A stretch of DNA of 32,566 nt from Candidatus Terraquivivens ruidianensis (GTDB lineage: Archaea; Thermoproteota; Nitrososphaeria_A; Caldarchaeales; Wolframiiraptoraceae), in assembly GCA_023267975.1 (NCBI GenBank), contig JALNLA010000002.1, forward strand, positions 242,004 through 274,569. Reading direction: 5' to 3'. The notes beneath the pieces were generated by a model. That model did no database searches. It saw only the letters and a list, made by a program, of their open reading frames with translations, and was not told the DNA's origin. How positions within the stretch are numbered: the first letter of the stretch is position 1; each line of letters opens with the position of its first letter. This document shows, piece by piece, positions 1-10,284 of the stretch. The position numbers and the translations under genes were made by a program.

Positions 1-1146
1 CTCAGAAATCATCGTGGGTATATCTATGCTAACGGGACATGTCTCTCGGCATAGACCGCACGAGATACAAAGAGATGCATAATCCGCTGCGTTCTCAAGA
101 CCGTGTGATATATATGTCCAAGGGATACCTATCGGGCCGCTATATATGTAGCCAAAGACGTGCCCCCCTAAAATCCTGTAGGTTGGGCAGACGTTAAAGC
201 ATGCTGAGCACCTTATGCAATTCAGCGCGTCGGACATAAACCGATCTTGAATTGCACCAAGCCTTCCGTTATCCAGCAAAACTAGGTGGAACTCGCGTTT
301 TACGATTCCGTCCTCTGACGATGGTGTTTCGGAGCCGGCGTTCAGTACTGTGATATAGGTGGCCATTTTTTGTCCAGTAGCGCTTTTCGGCAAAACGTCA
401 AGTATTTTCACAGCATCCTTCCATGTGCCGATTAACTTCTCGACCCCGACGATCGCCACATGAATAGGAGGAATTGCTGTAACCAACCTGCCGTTCCCTT
501 CATTCGTTACGAGTACCAAGCTACCGGTCTCTGCGACCAGTAGATTCCCACCAGTTATCCCCATATCAGCCCTGAGAAACTTATCTCTTAGGAACGAGCG
601 TGCAAACTTCGTGACCTCATCAGGGTCCGGTGGCAGCTTAACCCCTAGCTTGTCCTCTATAAGCTTGGATATATCATGCCTAGAAAGATGTATTGCCGGA
701 GCCGTCAAGTGTGAGGGTCTCTGGTTGGCTAGTTGGACAAGCCACTCGCCAAGGTCTGTCTCGACTACCTCAAACCCCTCGGACGTAAGCCATTTGTTTA
801 GCTCTATCTCCTCCGTAGTCAAAGATTTTGCTTTAACGATCCTCTTAACGCTCCTAGCCTTTGCCAAGCTAACCACATACTTGCATGCATCCTTAGCGGT
901 TTTGGCGAAGTAAAAGTTGCAGCCGTTTTCCCTGAGCTTTTTCTCAAGCGTCTTGACATTCTTATCGATTGAGCCTATCGATAACTGCCTAATTCTTCTC
1001 AACTCGGCCAATTCTTTCTCAGTGTAACCAGTCATAGCAACATCTCTTTTCTCTATCATATGCAACGTGGAGCTTCTTAGATTCTCGATCTGGCTCCTGT
1101 TTTTCAATGCTTCAGAGACTTCAGCAACCAGATTCCTACCTCTCAC
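1..1146 (-). CDS. lutB: LutB-like LUD-domain iron-sulfur protein (3' end beyond window)
   Basis: The first 382 codons are open from a GTG at 1146, which overlaps the lutC stop (GTGA arrangement), so translation is probably coupled. The gene runs off the left edge. Residues about 50-280 form a LUD domain with the family signature ITGGNLLVAETGSLVLV and a following PPIHVAIVG segment. Two bacterial-ferredoxin cysteine sets follow: CIRCSACFNVCP near residues 308-320 and CISCGLCRETCP near 357-368, each able to hold a [4Fe-4S] cluster. This is the order seen in LutB/YkgF, the iron-sulfur subunit of the LutABC L-lactate oxidation complex, which is thought to pass electrons from lactate to the respiratory chain. 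LutC is directly upstream. LutA is not in the window and could lie beyond the left edge. Family assignment is firm; lactate as substrate is inferred from the family. Confidence 0.9.
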   Translation of the reverse strand, partial: MRGRNLVAEVSEALKNRSQIENLRSSTLHMIEKRDVAMTGYTEKELAELRRIRQLSIGSIDKNVKTLEKKLRENGCNFYFAKTAKDACKYVVSLAKARSVKRIVKAKSLTTEEIELNKWLTSEGFEVVETDLGEWLVQLANQRPSHLTAPAIHLSRHDISKLIEDKLGVKLPPDPDEVTKFARSFLRDKFLRADMGITGGNLLVAETGSLVLVTNEGNGRLVTAIPPIHVAIVGVEKLIGTWKDAVKILDVLPKSATGQKMATYITVLNAGSETPSSEDGIVKREFHLVLLDNGRLGAIQDRFMSDALNCIRCSACFNVCPTYRILGGHVFGYIYSGPIGIPWTYISHGLENAADYASLCISCGLCRETCPVSIDIPTMISE

Positions 1147-1721
1147 CCAGCACCCTCCTCCAAGACTATAACATGAAGCTCGTGAGGTCCATGAACGCCT
1201 ACCACAATTTCGAGCTCTATGTCCGCGGTCCTGCTCGGCCCAGTAATCACGGATACCGTATGCGTGCCCGTGTCTTGCATCTTCTTAAACCATTCGGCAA
1301 GTTCTAAGAAGTTATCCACTATGCCTCCTTTTGTGAGTATGGCAACGTGGATTGGGGGTAAGCACGATAGAAGCCTCTCCGCATCGTTCCTAGTGGTTAG
1401 GACGAGCGAGCCTGTCTCAGCAACGGCCAAGTCCGCATCCGTTATCCCTATGTCGGTTTTTTCGAGAAGCTTACGAAGCTCATGTCCGTCAAAGTCTTTG
1501 ACATCAAAACAGGATGCGCCTGCTGAGGCTATGGTCCTCGAGAGTTCAGAAGACAGCTCCTGGTCTAGGCCAGACATGAGTACCAACTTAGCTTTTCTTT
1601 CAATTACAAGCTTTTCGATATACTTGATGACTTCTGTATGTGTTCCGAAAAGCTTACCAGTCGCCCCTAGCTTATCAAGTTCAGACATGAATTTTTGGAC
1701 CAAACCGGACTTCGCTTTCAT
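1143..1721 (-). CDS. lutC: LutC-like LUD-domain protein
   Basis: This 192-residue protein is a single LUD domain (LutC/YkgG/LldG type). The diagnostic segments are GITDADLAVAETGSLVL (about residues 91-107), LPPIHVAILTKGGIV (about 120-134) and ITGPSRTADIELEIVVGVHG (about 159-178). It has no cysteine clusters, unlike LutB. The ATG at 1721 starts on a domain of normal family length. It is the first gene of a two-gene operon with lutB, and the stop codon overlaps the lutB GTG start. LutC is required with LutA and LutB for lactate oxidation in bacteria; its exact chemical role is not established. A TATA-like box lies about 50-60 bases upstream, with a short palindrome beyond it. Confidence 0.88.
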   Translation of the reverse strand: MKAKSGLVQKFMSELDKLGATGKLFGTHTEVIKYIEKLVIERKAKLVLMSGLDQELSSELSRTIASAGASCFDVKDFDGHELRKLLEKTDIGITDADLAVAETGSLVLTTRNDAERLLSCLPPIHVAILTKGGIVDNFLELAEWFKKMQDTGTHTVSVITGPSRTADIELEIVVGVHGPHELHVIVLEEGAG

Positions 1722-1770
1722 GAATTTGTGTCACGAGCTTTCTGCTCAAAATATGATATTCTAACCCGCT

Positions 1771-1796
1771 CCTTTTATACTTAATGAGTTTACTCA
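1771..1796 (-). promoter_or_regulatory. lutCB promoter with upstream palindrome
   Basis: Read on the minus strand, GTATAAAAGG (1771-1780) is a good archaeal TATA box. It predicts a start near 1750, giving a leader of about 30 nt before the lutC ATG. Just upstream lies TGAGTTTACTCA (1785-1796), a palindrome with 5-bp arms and a 2-bp spacer, placed where an archaeal activator or repressor could act next to the BRE. The palindrome is short, so its regulatory role is only a suggestion. Confidence 0.5.
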
Positions 1797-1848
1797 CGAC
1801 CGAGCTCAACTTTCTGAAGGTCGGTGGACTTTACAGTTTTATACTGTT

Positions 1849-2490
1849 TTATGTTCTTAGAAGTAGGTCATCGATTTCGATGATGTTTTCAACTTGAAAG
1901 TCAACGTCTTTCGATGCCCTACCCTTTCCTACCATGATTGTATTGATGCCAAGCTCTTTCGCCGTCTTCAGGTCGATCTCGTATCGGTCGCCGACGTATA
2001 TGGCCTCCTCGGCAGCTATCCCAGCGAGTTCGAGTATCTTTAAGTATCCGTCACGGGAGGGCTTTGGTTCAGCATCGTCGCTCGTGATTATTATATCGAA
2101 CGTCGAGGGCTCTATCCCAAGGGCTTCGAGTACCTTAAGGGCAAGCGCTTTTCCAGAGTTCGTGTGTGCTGCCAGCTTGAATCCTGATTCCTTAAGCTTT
2201 CTCAGCAAAGCCTTAATACCCTTTATCTCCTTTATATGATTTGATGGGGTTACCCTCCTAGCCAACTCTCCATAAAACTCCTTCAGGTTTATCCCAAGTT
2301 TTATTAAACACCAGCTTATGCTAGCAACCTCCTTCCTCAGAGTCCTAAGCTTAGCTTTGGCCTCTTCGGGGCTGCAGCCAAGCTTCTCTGCGAGCAATTC
2401 CACGATTTCTTTATGAAGTTCTCTCTCGTACTCATCATTTCTGTACAGCGTGCCATCTATGTCAAAAATTATCAGTTTTTGCTTAGGCAT
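1849..2490 (-). CDS. HAD-family hydrolase (phosphatase)
   Basis: A 213-residue haloacid dehalogenase superfamily protein. Motif I is IIFDIDGTLYRND near the N-terminus, with the nucleophile and acid/base aspartates. Motif II is HTNSGK near residue 109, motif III is the Lys in AEPKPSRDGY near 140-149, and motif IV is YVGDRYEIDLKTAKELGI near 166-183. The helical cap between motifs I and II makes it subclass I, resembling phosphoglycolate phosphatases and pyrimidine 5'-nucleotidases. The substrate cannot be told from sequence. It follows the RidA-like gene by 12 bases and has no promoter of its own that I can see, so the two are probably cotranscribed. Metabolite repair is a reasonable shared theme but is an inference. 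Confidence 0.85.
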   Translation of the reverse strand: MPKQKLIIFDIDGTLYRNDEYERELHKEIVELLAEKLGCSPEEAKAKLRTLRKEVASISWCLIKLGINLKEFYGELARRVTPSNHIKEIKGIKALLRKLKESGFKLAAHTNSGKALALKVLEALGIEPSTFDIIITSDDAEPKPSRDGYLKILELAGIAAEEAIYVGDRYEIDLKTAKELGINTIMVGKGRASKDVDFQVENIIEIDDLLLRT

Positions 2491-2502
2491 CTTGTTTTAA
2501 CC

Positions 2503-2979
2503 CTACCTTGCTTGAACGAGCAACTCGATTTCTACCGGAGCGCCCCTCGGTAGCTCCATGACACCTACCGCAACCCTAGAATGTTTCCCATTCTCGCCGA
2601 ATACTTGTATGAGAAAGTCTGAGGCACCGTTGACTACCTTCGGTTGCTCCCTGAAGCCATCGGCGGAAGCCACGTAGCCAACCAGCCTGACAATCCTCCT
2701 TACCCTTCCGAGGCTACCAAGTGAAGACTTTATAACTGAGAGAGCATTTAACGCCGCAACCTTAGCTGCCTCATATCCTTGCTCCAATGTGACCTCCTTG
2801 CCCAACTTACCGGTATACAAAAGCCTATCGTTTATTAGAGGTAGGACTCCACTCACGAAAAGTAACTTACCTACTCTTACGCTCGGAACGTAGGAAGCAA
2901 CAGGTTTGGGCGGCTCCGGTAACGAATAGCCCAGCTCTTTTAACCTCTTCTCATAACTAATCCTTGCCAAGCATACCAC
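2503..2979 (-). CDS. RidA/YjgF-family protein
   Basis: A 158-residue protein of the RidA (YjgF/YER057c/UK114) superfamily. It shows the family order GKLLFVSGVLPL (about 37-48), EQGYEAAKVAALNALSVI (about 66-83), an internal VRLVGYVASADGF segment, and a C-terminal AVGVMELPRGAPVEIELLV. Canonical RidA hydrolyses reactive enamine/imine intermediates, using an Arg in a motif close to RVAVGVxxLP; here RVAVGVMELPRGAPVEIE is close to this but not enough to prove deaminase activity. It is longer than RidA (about 125 residues) at the N-terminus, which places it in a YjgF-like subgroup. The GTG at 2979 is the chosen start because a TATA box lies 26 bases upstream, predicting a leaderless mRNA beginning at that codon. 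The HAD gene follows in the same transcript. Confidence 0.85.
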   Translation of the reverse strand: MVCLARISYEKRLKELGYSLPEPPKPVASYVPSVRVGKLLFVSGVLPLINDRLLYTGKLGKEVTLEQGYEAAKVAALNALSVIKSSLGSLGRVRRIVRLVGYVASADGFREQPKVVNGASDFLIQVFGENGKHSRVAVGVMELPRGAPVEIELLVQAR

Positions 2980-3000
2980 GCGTAAAAAAGATAGGGTGCG

Positions 3001-3011
3001 GTTATAAAAAC
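3001..3011 (-). promoter_or_regulatory. TATA box of ridA-HAD operon
   Basis: On the minus strand the sequence GTTTTTATAAC is a clear TATA element. Its centre is about 26 bases from the GTG at 2979, the usual archaeal spacing to the transcription start, so the message is likely leaderless. Confidence 0.6.
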
Positions 3012-3030
3012 TCTAATGCTGTTTTAACAC

Positions 3031-5324
<2,294 letters not shown>

Positions 5325-5344
5325 ACTTGAGCTTTAAATTTGAA

Positions 5345-5356
5345 GTTATTTTAATT
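5345..5356 (-). promoter_or_regulatory. TATA-like box of pgk-gap
   Basis: On the minus strand TTAAAATAAC is an A/T-rich TATA-like element whose centre is about 26 bases from the pgk ATG. A second candidate (TTTAAA near 5333-5338) would place the start inside the ORF and favour Met15. Confidence 0.4.
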
Positions 5357-5469
5357 TTTTGCATCGGATTGTCGGTGGATGTGTAGTTATTTTATTGCTT
5401 GATGCTTTGCGGCACACATAGCTCTGCGTCGGAATCGCGGGATTTCTAGGCGTTCAAACGGTTCTGCAT

Positions 5470-8220
5470 TCATTCAGACGTTGGTGTCGGGTAGTAGTAC
5501 TCGCCGATTGCTTTCTGTTGCCTGTCCAGCCTAGAGTCGGGTTTGTTTGCCCTTGGCCTAAACGTTTGCTGGTCCCTCCTAAATGTAACCCCCATCTCCT
5601 TAAGGAAAGCATTGAACCCGGACCTAAGGTCCATGGGCCTGCTTGCATGCCCTCTGACGCTGGGCTCGCCTGAGAAGACCATTAGTCTATTCGATGCAAA
5701 GTCCAACACCATGAGGTCATGCTCCACGAGAAAGGTGTAGGCCTGCATCTCGCGTGTTATCCTCTTCAACAACTTTGCAATCGTGTATCTTTCCTCAACG
5801 TCTAAGTAGGCGCTGGGCTCATCTATCAGGTAAATTTCGGCATCTTTCGACAGGGCTTCTGCTATCACAACTTTCTGGAGCTCACCACCGCTCAACTCCT
5901 TAACGTTCTTCTCGAGCAGTTTGTGCAGGCCTAGCGGTCTAATCAGCTCTGACTGATAAAGGTCGGTCCCGAACTTACCTCCAGCCGCTTGCCTAAGCAC
6001 GACCTCAACCTTCTCATCTCTTATCTCTGGATACTGAGGCTTGTAGCTTATCGCCCTACAAGGCAGTTGGAATTCTGCATCGGCCTTCTCAACGCCCGCT
6101 AGTATCTTTATGAAAGTTGTCTTGCCTATGCCGTTCGGGCCGACTATGCCGATTACCTCACCCGGATATATGCATCCGTCCTCGACCTCGAGCCTGAAGA
6201 CATCGTAGGTTTTCGTCATGCTAGGCCAGTAAAGCGCTGAATGGCTTTCCTCGTAAGCTTCTGTAGGGGGCTTTAGTTGGAACGATATCCTCTCGTTTCT
6301 AAACCTCACGTTCTCATCGGGTATGTAACCTTCTATGAGTATATTTATGCCCTCCCTAACACCGTAAGGACCTGCGACGATGCCGTATACCCCCGGCTCG
6401 CCATAAAGGACGAAGACCCTGTCCGACATGTAGTCGAGGATTGCGAGGTCGTGGTCTGATACAAGGGTCATGCTTCCCCACGTCACAGTCTCCCTAATTG
6501 CCGAGGCAACCCTAAACCTTTGTTTGATGTCGAGGAAGCTTGTTGGCTCGTCCAAGATGAAAGCATTGGCATCCTTCGCAAGACAGGCTGCTATCGCAAG
6601 GCGCTGGAGTTCACCACCGCTCAGCACGGAAACATCTCTATCCAAGATGTTACGGAGTTCCAGCAGGTCTATTAACCTGTTAACGCGTTCTTCCGAGCCT
6701 ATCTTTGATAGAACTGTACTAACTTTGCCCTTAACCACTTTGGGTATCATGTCAATGTATTGTGGTTTGTACGAAATTTTCACGCTACCGTTTGCGAGCC
6801 TCATCAAGTAATCCTGTATGAGCGAGCCCCTGAATACTCTTGCAACATCGTACAGAGATTTCTCCCCATCGAGCTTGCCTAAATTCGGGACGATATGACC
6901 TGCCAATATACGTATGGCCGTAGTCTTGCCTATGCCGTTCTTTCCTACGATGCCGATAACCTTTTCCTTTTCTAAGTATGGAAGCCTATAAAGCCTGAAC
7001 GAGTTTATACCGTATTGGTGCGTCAGGTCCTTGCCCAGCTCCTCGCTGAGGTTAACTATCGTGATTGCCCGGAATGGGCACTTCTTGACACAGTTATGGA
7101 CGACAAGCCCTGTTGCGTTATACGTTTCATCATCCTCAACCTCCAAGTTCATTACCAGATAGTCCTTTACATACTCAACCTTAATCGAGTCTATTGGGTG
7201 TAGCTGGTAGTTTTGTGACGGTACGATTTTTTTGTTATCCGTGAACGAAACCATGTAAACGTTTTTATTACATTCAATTGTGGCTTTGCTTACTGAGAAG
7301 AACAAACCTAGCTTAGCGGCCATCAGCTTTAGGATGTATGCATTGCCCACAGAATTACATAGGGCTACACCATTCTTTCCGACAGATAAGAATCCCGATA
7401 TGATGCCTCTCAAGAAGTCGAAGGGTGCTGACAGAAAATTCACCGGTATGCGCTTTGACCCTTCTGAATTCCCAAGGAGGTTACTTAACAAATTGGCTAA
7501 CGATTCTGAGTTGACGGTGACCAGCCCAGAGCCTTCGTGCCTAGCTTTTACACCAAAGCATCTTTCCAACAATTCTTCAGCCTTCTTCGCTAAACTTTCA
7601 CCATTGAAGCTAAATACGACTTCTCCACCTTCTACGTAACCTCTTGCGAGGTAGTAACCGAAAACTACGCCAAGCTCGAAAGTTAGTTGAAGTCGTAGCG
7701 ATTGCGCTAAACCATCATCGGTCGAGACTATCGGAATGCAAAGATAGTCGTCTTCCCTCAGTTCGGGCGGAGTTTTCCATGTGAACATGAAACCATTTCC
7801 ATTCTGACATTTAGACGCCACGAGCAGGGGATGCTCTTCGGTCAGCGCTACATGCTCTGCTATGCCGTAGACCTCTATCCTGTAAAGGGGACCGGTATAT
7901 GCCCTAACGCTCTTCGAAAGAACTGTCTTAAATCTCCCTTTATGGGTGAGTACTCTATCACCTACCCTGATTTCTTTAATGGGCTTTAAACCAGCCTCTG
8001 TTACGACCCCTGTATCGGGGTCGAGGCATATACCACACCCAATGCACAGCACTTCGTTGATGACCGGGAATCCCTTCTCGCCGAGCTTTATGGCATCTAT
8101 CTTGTTTCTCACAGGCGGGCAAAATGCTATACAGGGCTGGCCGCACTTTGTCGGCTGACAAAAGTCATAATCTATAACAGCAACTCTGTGCAACTTGGTC
8201 CACCTATAACTACATGCCAA
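5470..8220 (-). CDS. abce1: ABCE1/Rli1 ribosome-recycling ATPase interrupted by an in-frame intein
   Basis: The 916-residue precursor is ABCE1 (RNase L inhibitor) plus a 312-residue intein; the spliced protein would be 604 residues, the normal family length. The N-terminal ferredoxin part has CQPTKCGQPCIAFCP (residues 21-35), then CIGCGI (59-64) split from CVKKCPFRAI (377-386). ABC1 has Walker A GIVGKNGIGKTT (423-434), signature LSGGELQR (533-540) and Walker B FILDEPTSFLD. ABC2 has GIVGPNGIGKTT (691-702), LSGGELQK (776-783) and YLIDEPSAYLD. ABCE1 splits 70S/80S-type ribosomes after termination in archaea and eukaryotes and is essential where tested. The start is uncertain: TTG at 8220 is the furthest possible, and TTG at residue 10 (8193) gives a start closer to other archaeal ABCE1 proteins. 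The next gene upstream is pepA, 96 bases away. Confidence 0.95.
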   Translation of the reverse strand: MACSYRWTKLHRVAVIDYDFCQPTKCGQPCIAFCPPVRNKIDAIKLGEKGFPVINEVLCIGCGICLDPDTGVVTEAGLKPIKEIRVGDRVLTHKGRFKTVLSKSVRAYTGPLYRIEVYGIAEHVALTEEHPLLVASKCQNGNGFMFTWKTPPELREDDYLCIPIVSTDDGLAQSLRLQLTFELGVVFGYYLARGYVEGGEVVFSFNGESLAKKAEELLERCFGVKARHEGSGLVTVNSESLANLLSNLLGNSEGSKRIPVNFLSAPFDFLRGIISGFLSVGKNGVALCNSVGNAYILKLMAAKLGLFFSVSKATIECNKNVYMVSFTDNKKIVPSQNYQLHPIDSIKVEYVKDYLVMNLEVEDDETYNATGLVVHNCVKKCPFRAITIVNLSEELGKDLTHQYGINSFRLYRLPYLEKEKVIGIVGKNGIGKTTAIRILAGHIVPNLGKLDGEKSLYDVARVFRGSLIQDYLMRLANGSVKISYKPQYIDMIPKVVKGKVSTVLSKIGSEERVNRLIDLLELRNILDRDVSVLSGGELQRLAIAACLAKDANAFILDEPTSFLDIKQRFRVASAIRETVTWGSMTLVSDHDLAILDYMSDRVFVLYGEPGVYGIVAGPYGVREGINILIEGYIPDENVRFRNERISFQLKPPTEAYEESHSALYWPSMTKTYDVFRLEVEDGCIYPGEVIGIVGPNGIGKTTFIKILAGVEKADAEFQLPCRAISYKPQYPEIRDEKVEVVLRQAAGGKFGTDLYQSELIRPLGLHKLLEKNVKELSGGELQKVVIAEALSKDAEIYLIDEPSAYLDVEERYTIAKLLKRITREMQAYTFLVEHDLMVLDFASNRLMVFSGEPSVRGHASRPMDLRSGFNAFLKEMGVTFRRDQQTFRPRANKPDSRLDRQQKAIGEYYYPTPTSE
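7093..8028 (-). mobile_element. Class 1 intein in ABCE1 with degenerate LAGLIDADG endonuclease domain
   Basis: The intein spans precursor residues 65-376. Block A begins CLDPDTGVVTEAGLKPIKEI with nucleophile Cys65. Block B is VALTEEHPLLV with the TxxH set Thr127-His130. Block F is VMNLEVEDDETYNATG, and block G is LVVHN ending His375-Asn376, followed by extein Cys377. All residues needed for standard splicing are present. Between the splicing halves lies a DOD-type homing endonuclease region. Its first motif is ELGVVFGYYLARGYV, with Arg193 where an acidic residue is usual. A block D-like SKRIPVNFL follows, and the second motif is FLRGIISGFLSV, with Phe277 where the catalytic Asp is usual. The endonuclease is therefore probably inactive while splicing should work. 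The reading frame is intact throughout. Confidence 0.95.
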
Positions 8221-8316
8221 GACGCTTGGGCACGGCTTTTTACCGCGTAAGAATTAATTGAATCTTAGCACAATTTAAGTATTGGTCGCCCTGATAAGGG
8301 TTGAACGGGGTAAACT

Positions 8317-9813
8317 TTAACCTCGCTTAACCTCTGACTTAAGGAAATCAGCGAGCAGTCTAACACCTATGCCCGTTGCGCCCCTCGGTATATAGCTCTT
8401 CTCGGGTGACGATTCCTGGGTCCACGCCGTCCCTGCTATATCTATGTGGGCCCAAGGTATGTGATTGTCTATGAAGTTCATCAAGAAGGCAGCCGCAGTT
8501 ATCGCACCGGCCGGCCTACCGCCGACATTCTTCATGTCTGCCACCTCGCTCTTTATCTGCTCGAAGTACTCTTTCCAGAGCGGAAGCCTCCAGAGCCTCT
8601 CGCCGACCCTTTCTCCCGAATTTATAAGCGCGTTGGCCAGCTCATCGCTGTTGCTAAACAAGCCACTCGCATGCGTTCCAAGAGCTATGACGCAGGCGCC
8701 CGTTAGCGTCGCCAAATCTATTATTGCTTTTGGTCTCATCTCGGATGCATATGCGAGAGCATCAGCGAGTATAAGCCTGCCTTCTGCATCTGTGCTTATA
8801 ATCTCTGCCGTCTTACCGTTCCTGAACCTAACGATGTCGCCAGGCTTAAGTGCCCTGCCGCTCGGTAGGTTCTCGACAGCGGGCACGATGCCTATAAGCC
8901 TTACAGGAAGCTTAAGCTCTGCCACTGCCTTCATAAGCGCGATAACAGCAGCCGCGCCGGATTTGTCATACTTCATCTCCTCCATTTTCTCCGAGGGCTT
9001 TATGGATATGCCTCCGCTGTCAAATACCACGCCCTTTCCTATAACAGCATAGGTCTCGCCGCCTCCGTCGTATTCCATGACTATTAGGACCGGTGGATTG
9101 GAGCTACCTTTCCCGACACTCACTATGCCTCCCATGCCCATCCTCTCAAGCTCCTCCATCTCGAGGACTTTAGTAGAGAAGCCGCTAATCCTGCCGACCT
9201 CAGCCGCCATCTCTGCCATCCTCTTAGGTGGTAGGTCGCTGCTTGGCATGTTAGCTATGTCCCTCGCGAGCTTCACGGCCTCGGAAACTATGGTGGCCTC
9301 ATGCGCCGCCGTATCGCACATAACCCTAACATCAAAGTCCACTACGAGCCTGATGAGCTCCGGATGCTTGCTATCCTCGACCTTTGACCTATACTTATTA
9401 AATCTGTAAAAGGCTAGGCTTAGCGCCTCGAGGACGCTGGCGGTTATTTCGGGGGCGGTATAAGGGGGTAAGTTAGGTATGGGTATTGCCATGCTCTTGC
9501 TACCCATTTCCTCAGCTTTCAGGGCCGCGTAACCATGGGCCTGTCTTACAGCCTCGAGGCTGAGCTCCTGCTTGTTCCCCAGACCCAACAACATAAAGCA
9601 TCGGGCCATGTTTACCGATTTTGGATATATCGGAAGCACTTGACCGAGCTTGGCCTTAAAGCCGCCTATCTCAATTGACGGTGCTATCTCTTTTCTAATG
9701 CTCTCAGGTAACGTAAGCGCTATCTCTGGAGCCTCGGCTCCCTCGAAGAGCTGAATAACGACAGAATCTGCCTTTACATCTTCTAAATTCGTCGAAATTA
9801 CCTCGATTTTCAT
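8317..9813 (-). CDS. pepA: Leucyl aminopeptidase, peptidase family M17
   Basis: A 498-residue M17 aminopeptidase. The C-terminal catalytic domain shows the metal- and substrate-binding segments GKGVVFDSGGISIKPSEKM (about residues 258-276), YDKSGAAAVIALM and the family signature STDAEGRLILADALAYA (about 338-354), followed by DLATLTGACVIALG. The N-terminal 170 residues fit the macrodomain-like regulatory half. It is a hexameric two-metal enzyme that removes N-terminal residues from peptides in the cytoplasm, completing proteasomal peptide breakdown. The ATG at 9813 gives normal family length. It stands alone between ABCE1 and the Lrp-like gene, all on the minus strand with separate intergenic gaps. 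Confidence 0.93.
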   Translation of the reverse strand: MKIEVISTNLEDVKADSVVIQLFEGAEAPEIALTLPESIRKEIAPSIEIGGFKAKLGQVLPIYPKSVNMARCFMLLGLGNKQELSLEAVRQAHGYAALKAEEMGSKSMAIPIPNLPPYTAPEITASVLEALSLAFYRFNKYRSKVEDSKHPELIRLVVDFDVRVMCDTAAHEATIVSEAVKLARDIANMPSSDLPPKRMAEMAAEVGRISGFSTKVLEMEELERMGMGGIVSVGKGSSNPPVLIVMEYDGGGETYAVIGKGVVFDSGGISIKPSEKMEEMKYDKSGAAAVIALMKAVAELKLPVRLIGIVPAVENLPSGRALKPGDIVRFRNGKTAEIISTDAEGRLILADALAYASEMRPKAIIDLATLTGACVIALGTHASGLFSNSDELANALINSGERVGERLWRLPLWKEYFEQIKSEVADMKNVGGRPAGAITAAAFLMNFIDNHIPWAHIDIAGTAWTQESSPEKSYIPRGATGIGVRLLADFLKSEVKRG

Positions 9814-9905
9814 CGCTTTTAATCGACCACCAATCTATTAATAACTTTTAATCAGCACTAAAAAGACCCTTAGAGCTAATAGGAGCAACGAGAGAGGTTA
9901 GAGGC

Positions 9906-10142
9906 TCACTCCCAGACGATAAGTGTGGTCGTTGACCTGATTCTTTGAATGTGTCGTATCCTAGATATTATCGCCCTGAGCTTCTCGTGGTTCTCGGCCT
10001 CTATTCTAACCACTATGTCGTAAACCCCGTATACCCTGTAAGTCTCCTTTATGCTCTCGATTCGTTTCAGCTCAGCTAAAGTCTCTTCTTCGTATCCAGG
10101 CTCGACCGTCAATAACGCGTAAGCTACTTGCATGTCATGCAT
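9906..10142 (-). CDS. Stand-alone Lrp/AsnC ligand-binding (RAM) domain protein
   Basis: A 78-residue protein consisting only of the alpha-beta RAM domain of Lrp/AsnC regulators: VAYALLTVEPGYEEETLAEL, then VYRVYGVYDIVVRIEAEN-like strands, then an RHIQRIRSTTTLIVWE end. There is no helix-turn-helix. Such single-domain members assemble as octamers or with full-length Lrp proteins and bind amino acids, in archaea as well as bacteria. The start may be the ATG at 10142 or Met4 at 10133: the TATA box at about 10159-10166 predicts transcription near 10137, which slightly favours Met4. A perfect 14-bp palindrome sits against the promoter. The target of this protein is unknown. Confidence 0.88.
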   Translation of the reverse strand: MHDMQVAYALLTVEPGYEEETLAELKRIESIKETYRVYGVYDIVVRIEAENHEKLRAIISRIRHIQRIRSTTTLIVWE

Positions 10143-10145
10143 ACC

Positions 10146-10166
10146 ACTAAATATTTAGTATAAAAA
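10146..10166 (-). promoter_or_regulatory. TATA box and perfect 14-bp palindrome upstream of the RAM-domain gene
   Basis: ACTAAATATTTAGT (10146-10159) is a perfect palindrome lying between the TATA element (TTTTTATA on the minus strand, 10159-10166) and the start codon. A regulator bound there would block the promoter, so it is a plausible repressor operator. Being A/T-rich, it could also arise by chance. Confidence 0.45.
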
Positions 10167-10284
10167 TCTTGCTTAACGCTACTCGTAATCTTCCTACGAT
10201 AATACGGAGAACTCTCCGCGTTAAATCCACCACCTTTGCATTTAGGGGAAGAGTTATGGCAAACCACCTTCGCGGACTTGTAGC

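Noticed and set aside
1219-1764. Long plus-strand frames antisense to lutC, pepA, gap, the P-type ATPase and others.
   Set aside because: Each mirrors a well-supported gene on the other strand, is rich in Ser/Pro/Leu as expected for antisense frames, and has no family motif.
5470-8220. ABCE1 insert considered as an unrelated domain fusion or an assembly error.
   Set aside because: The insert begins with Cys, carries the TxxH block, ends in His-Asn before Cys, and its removal restores the exact ferredoxin motif, so it is an intein.
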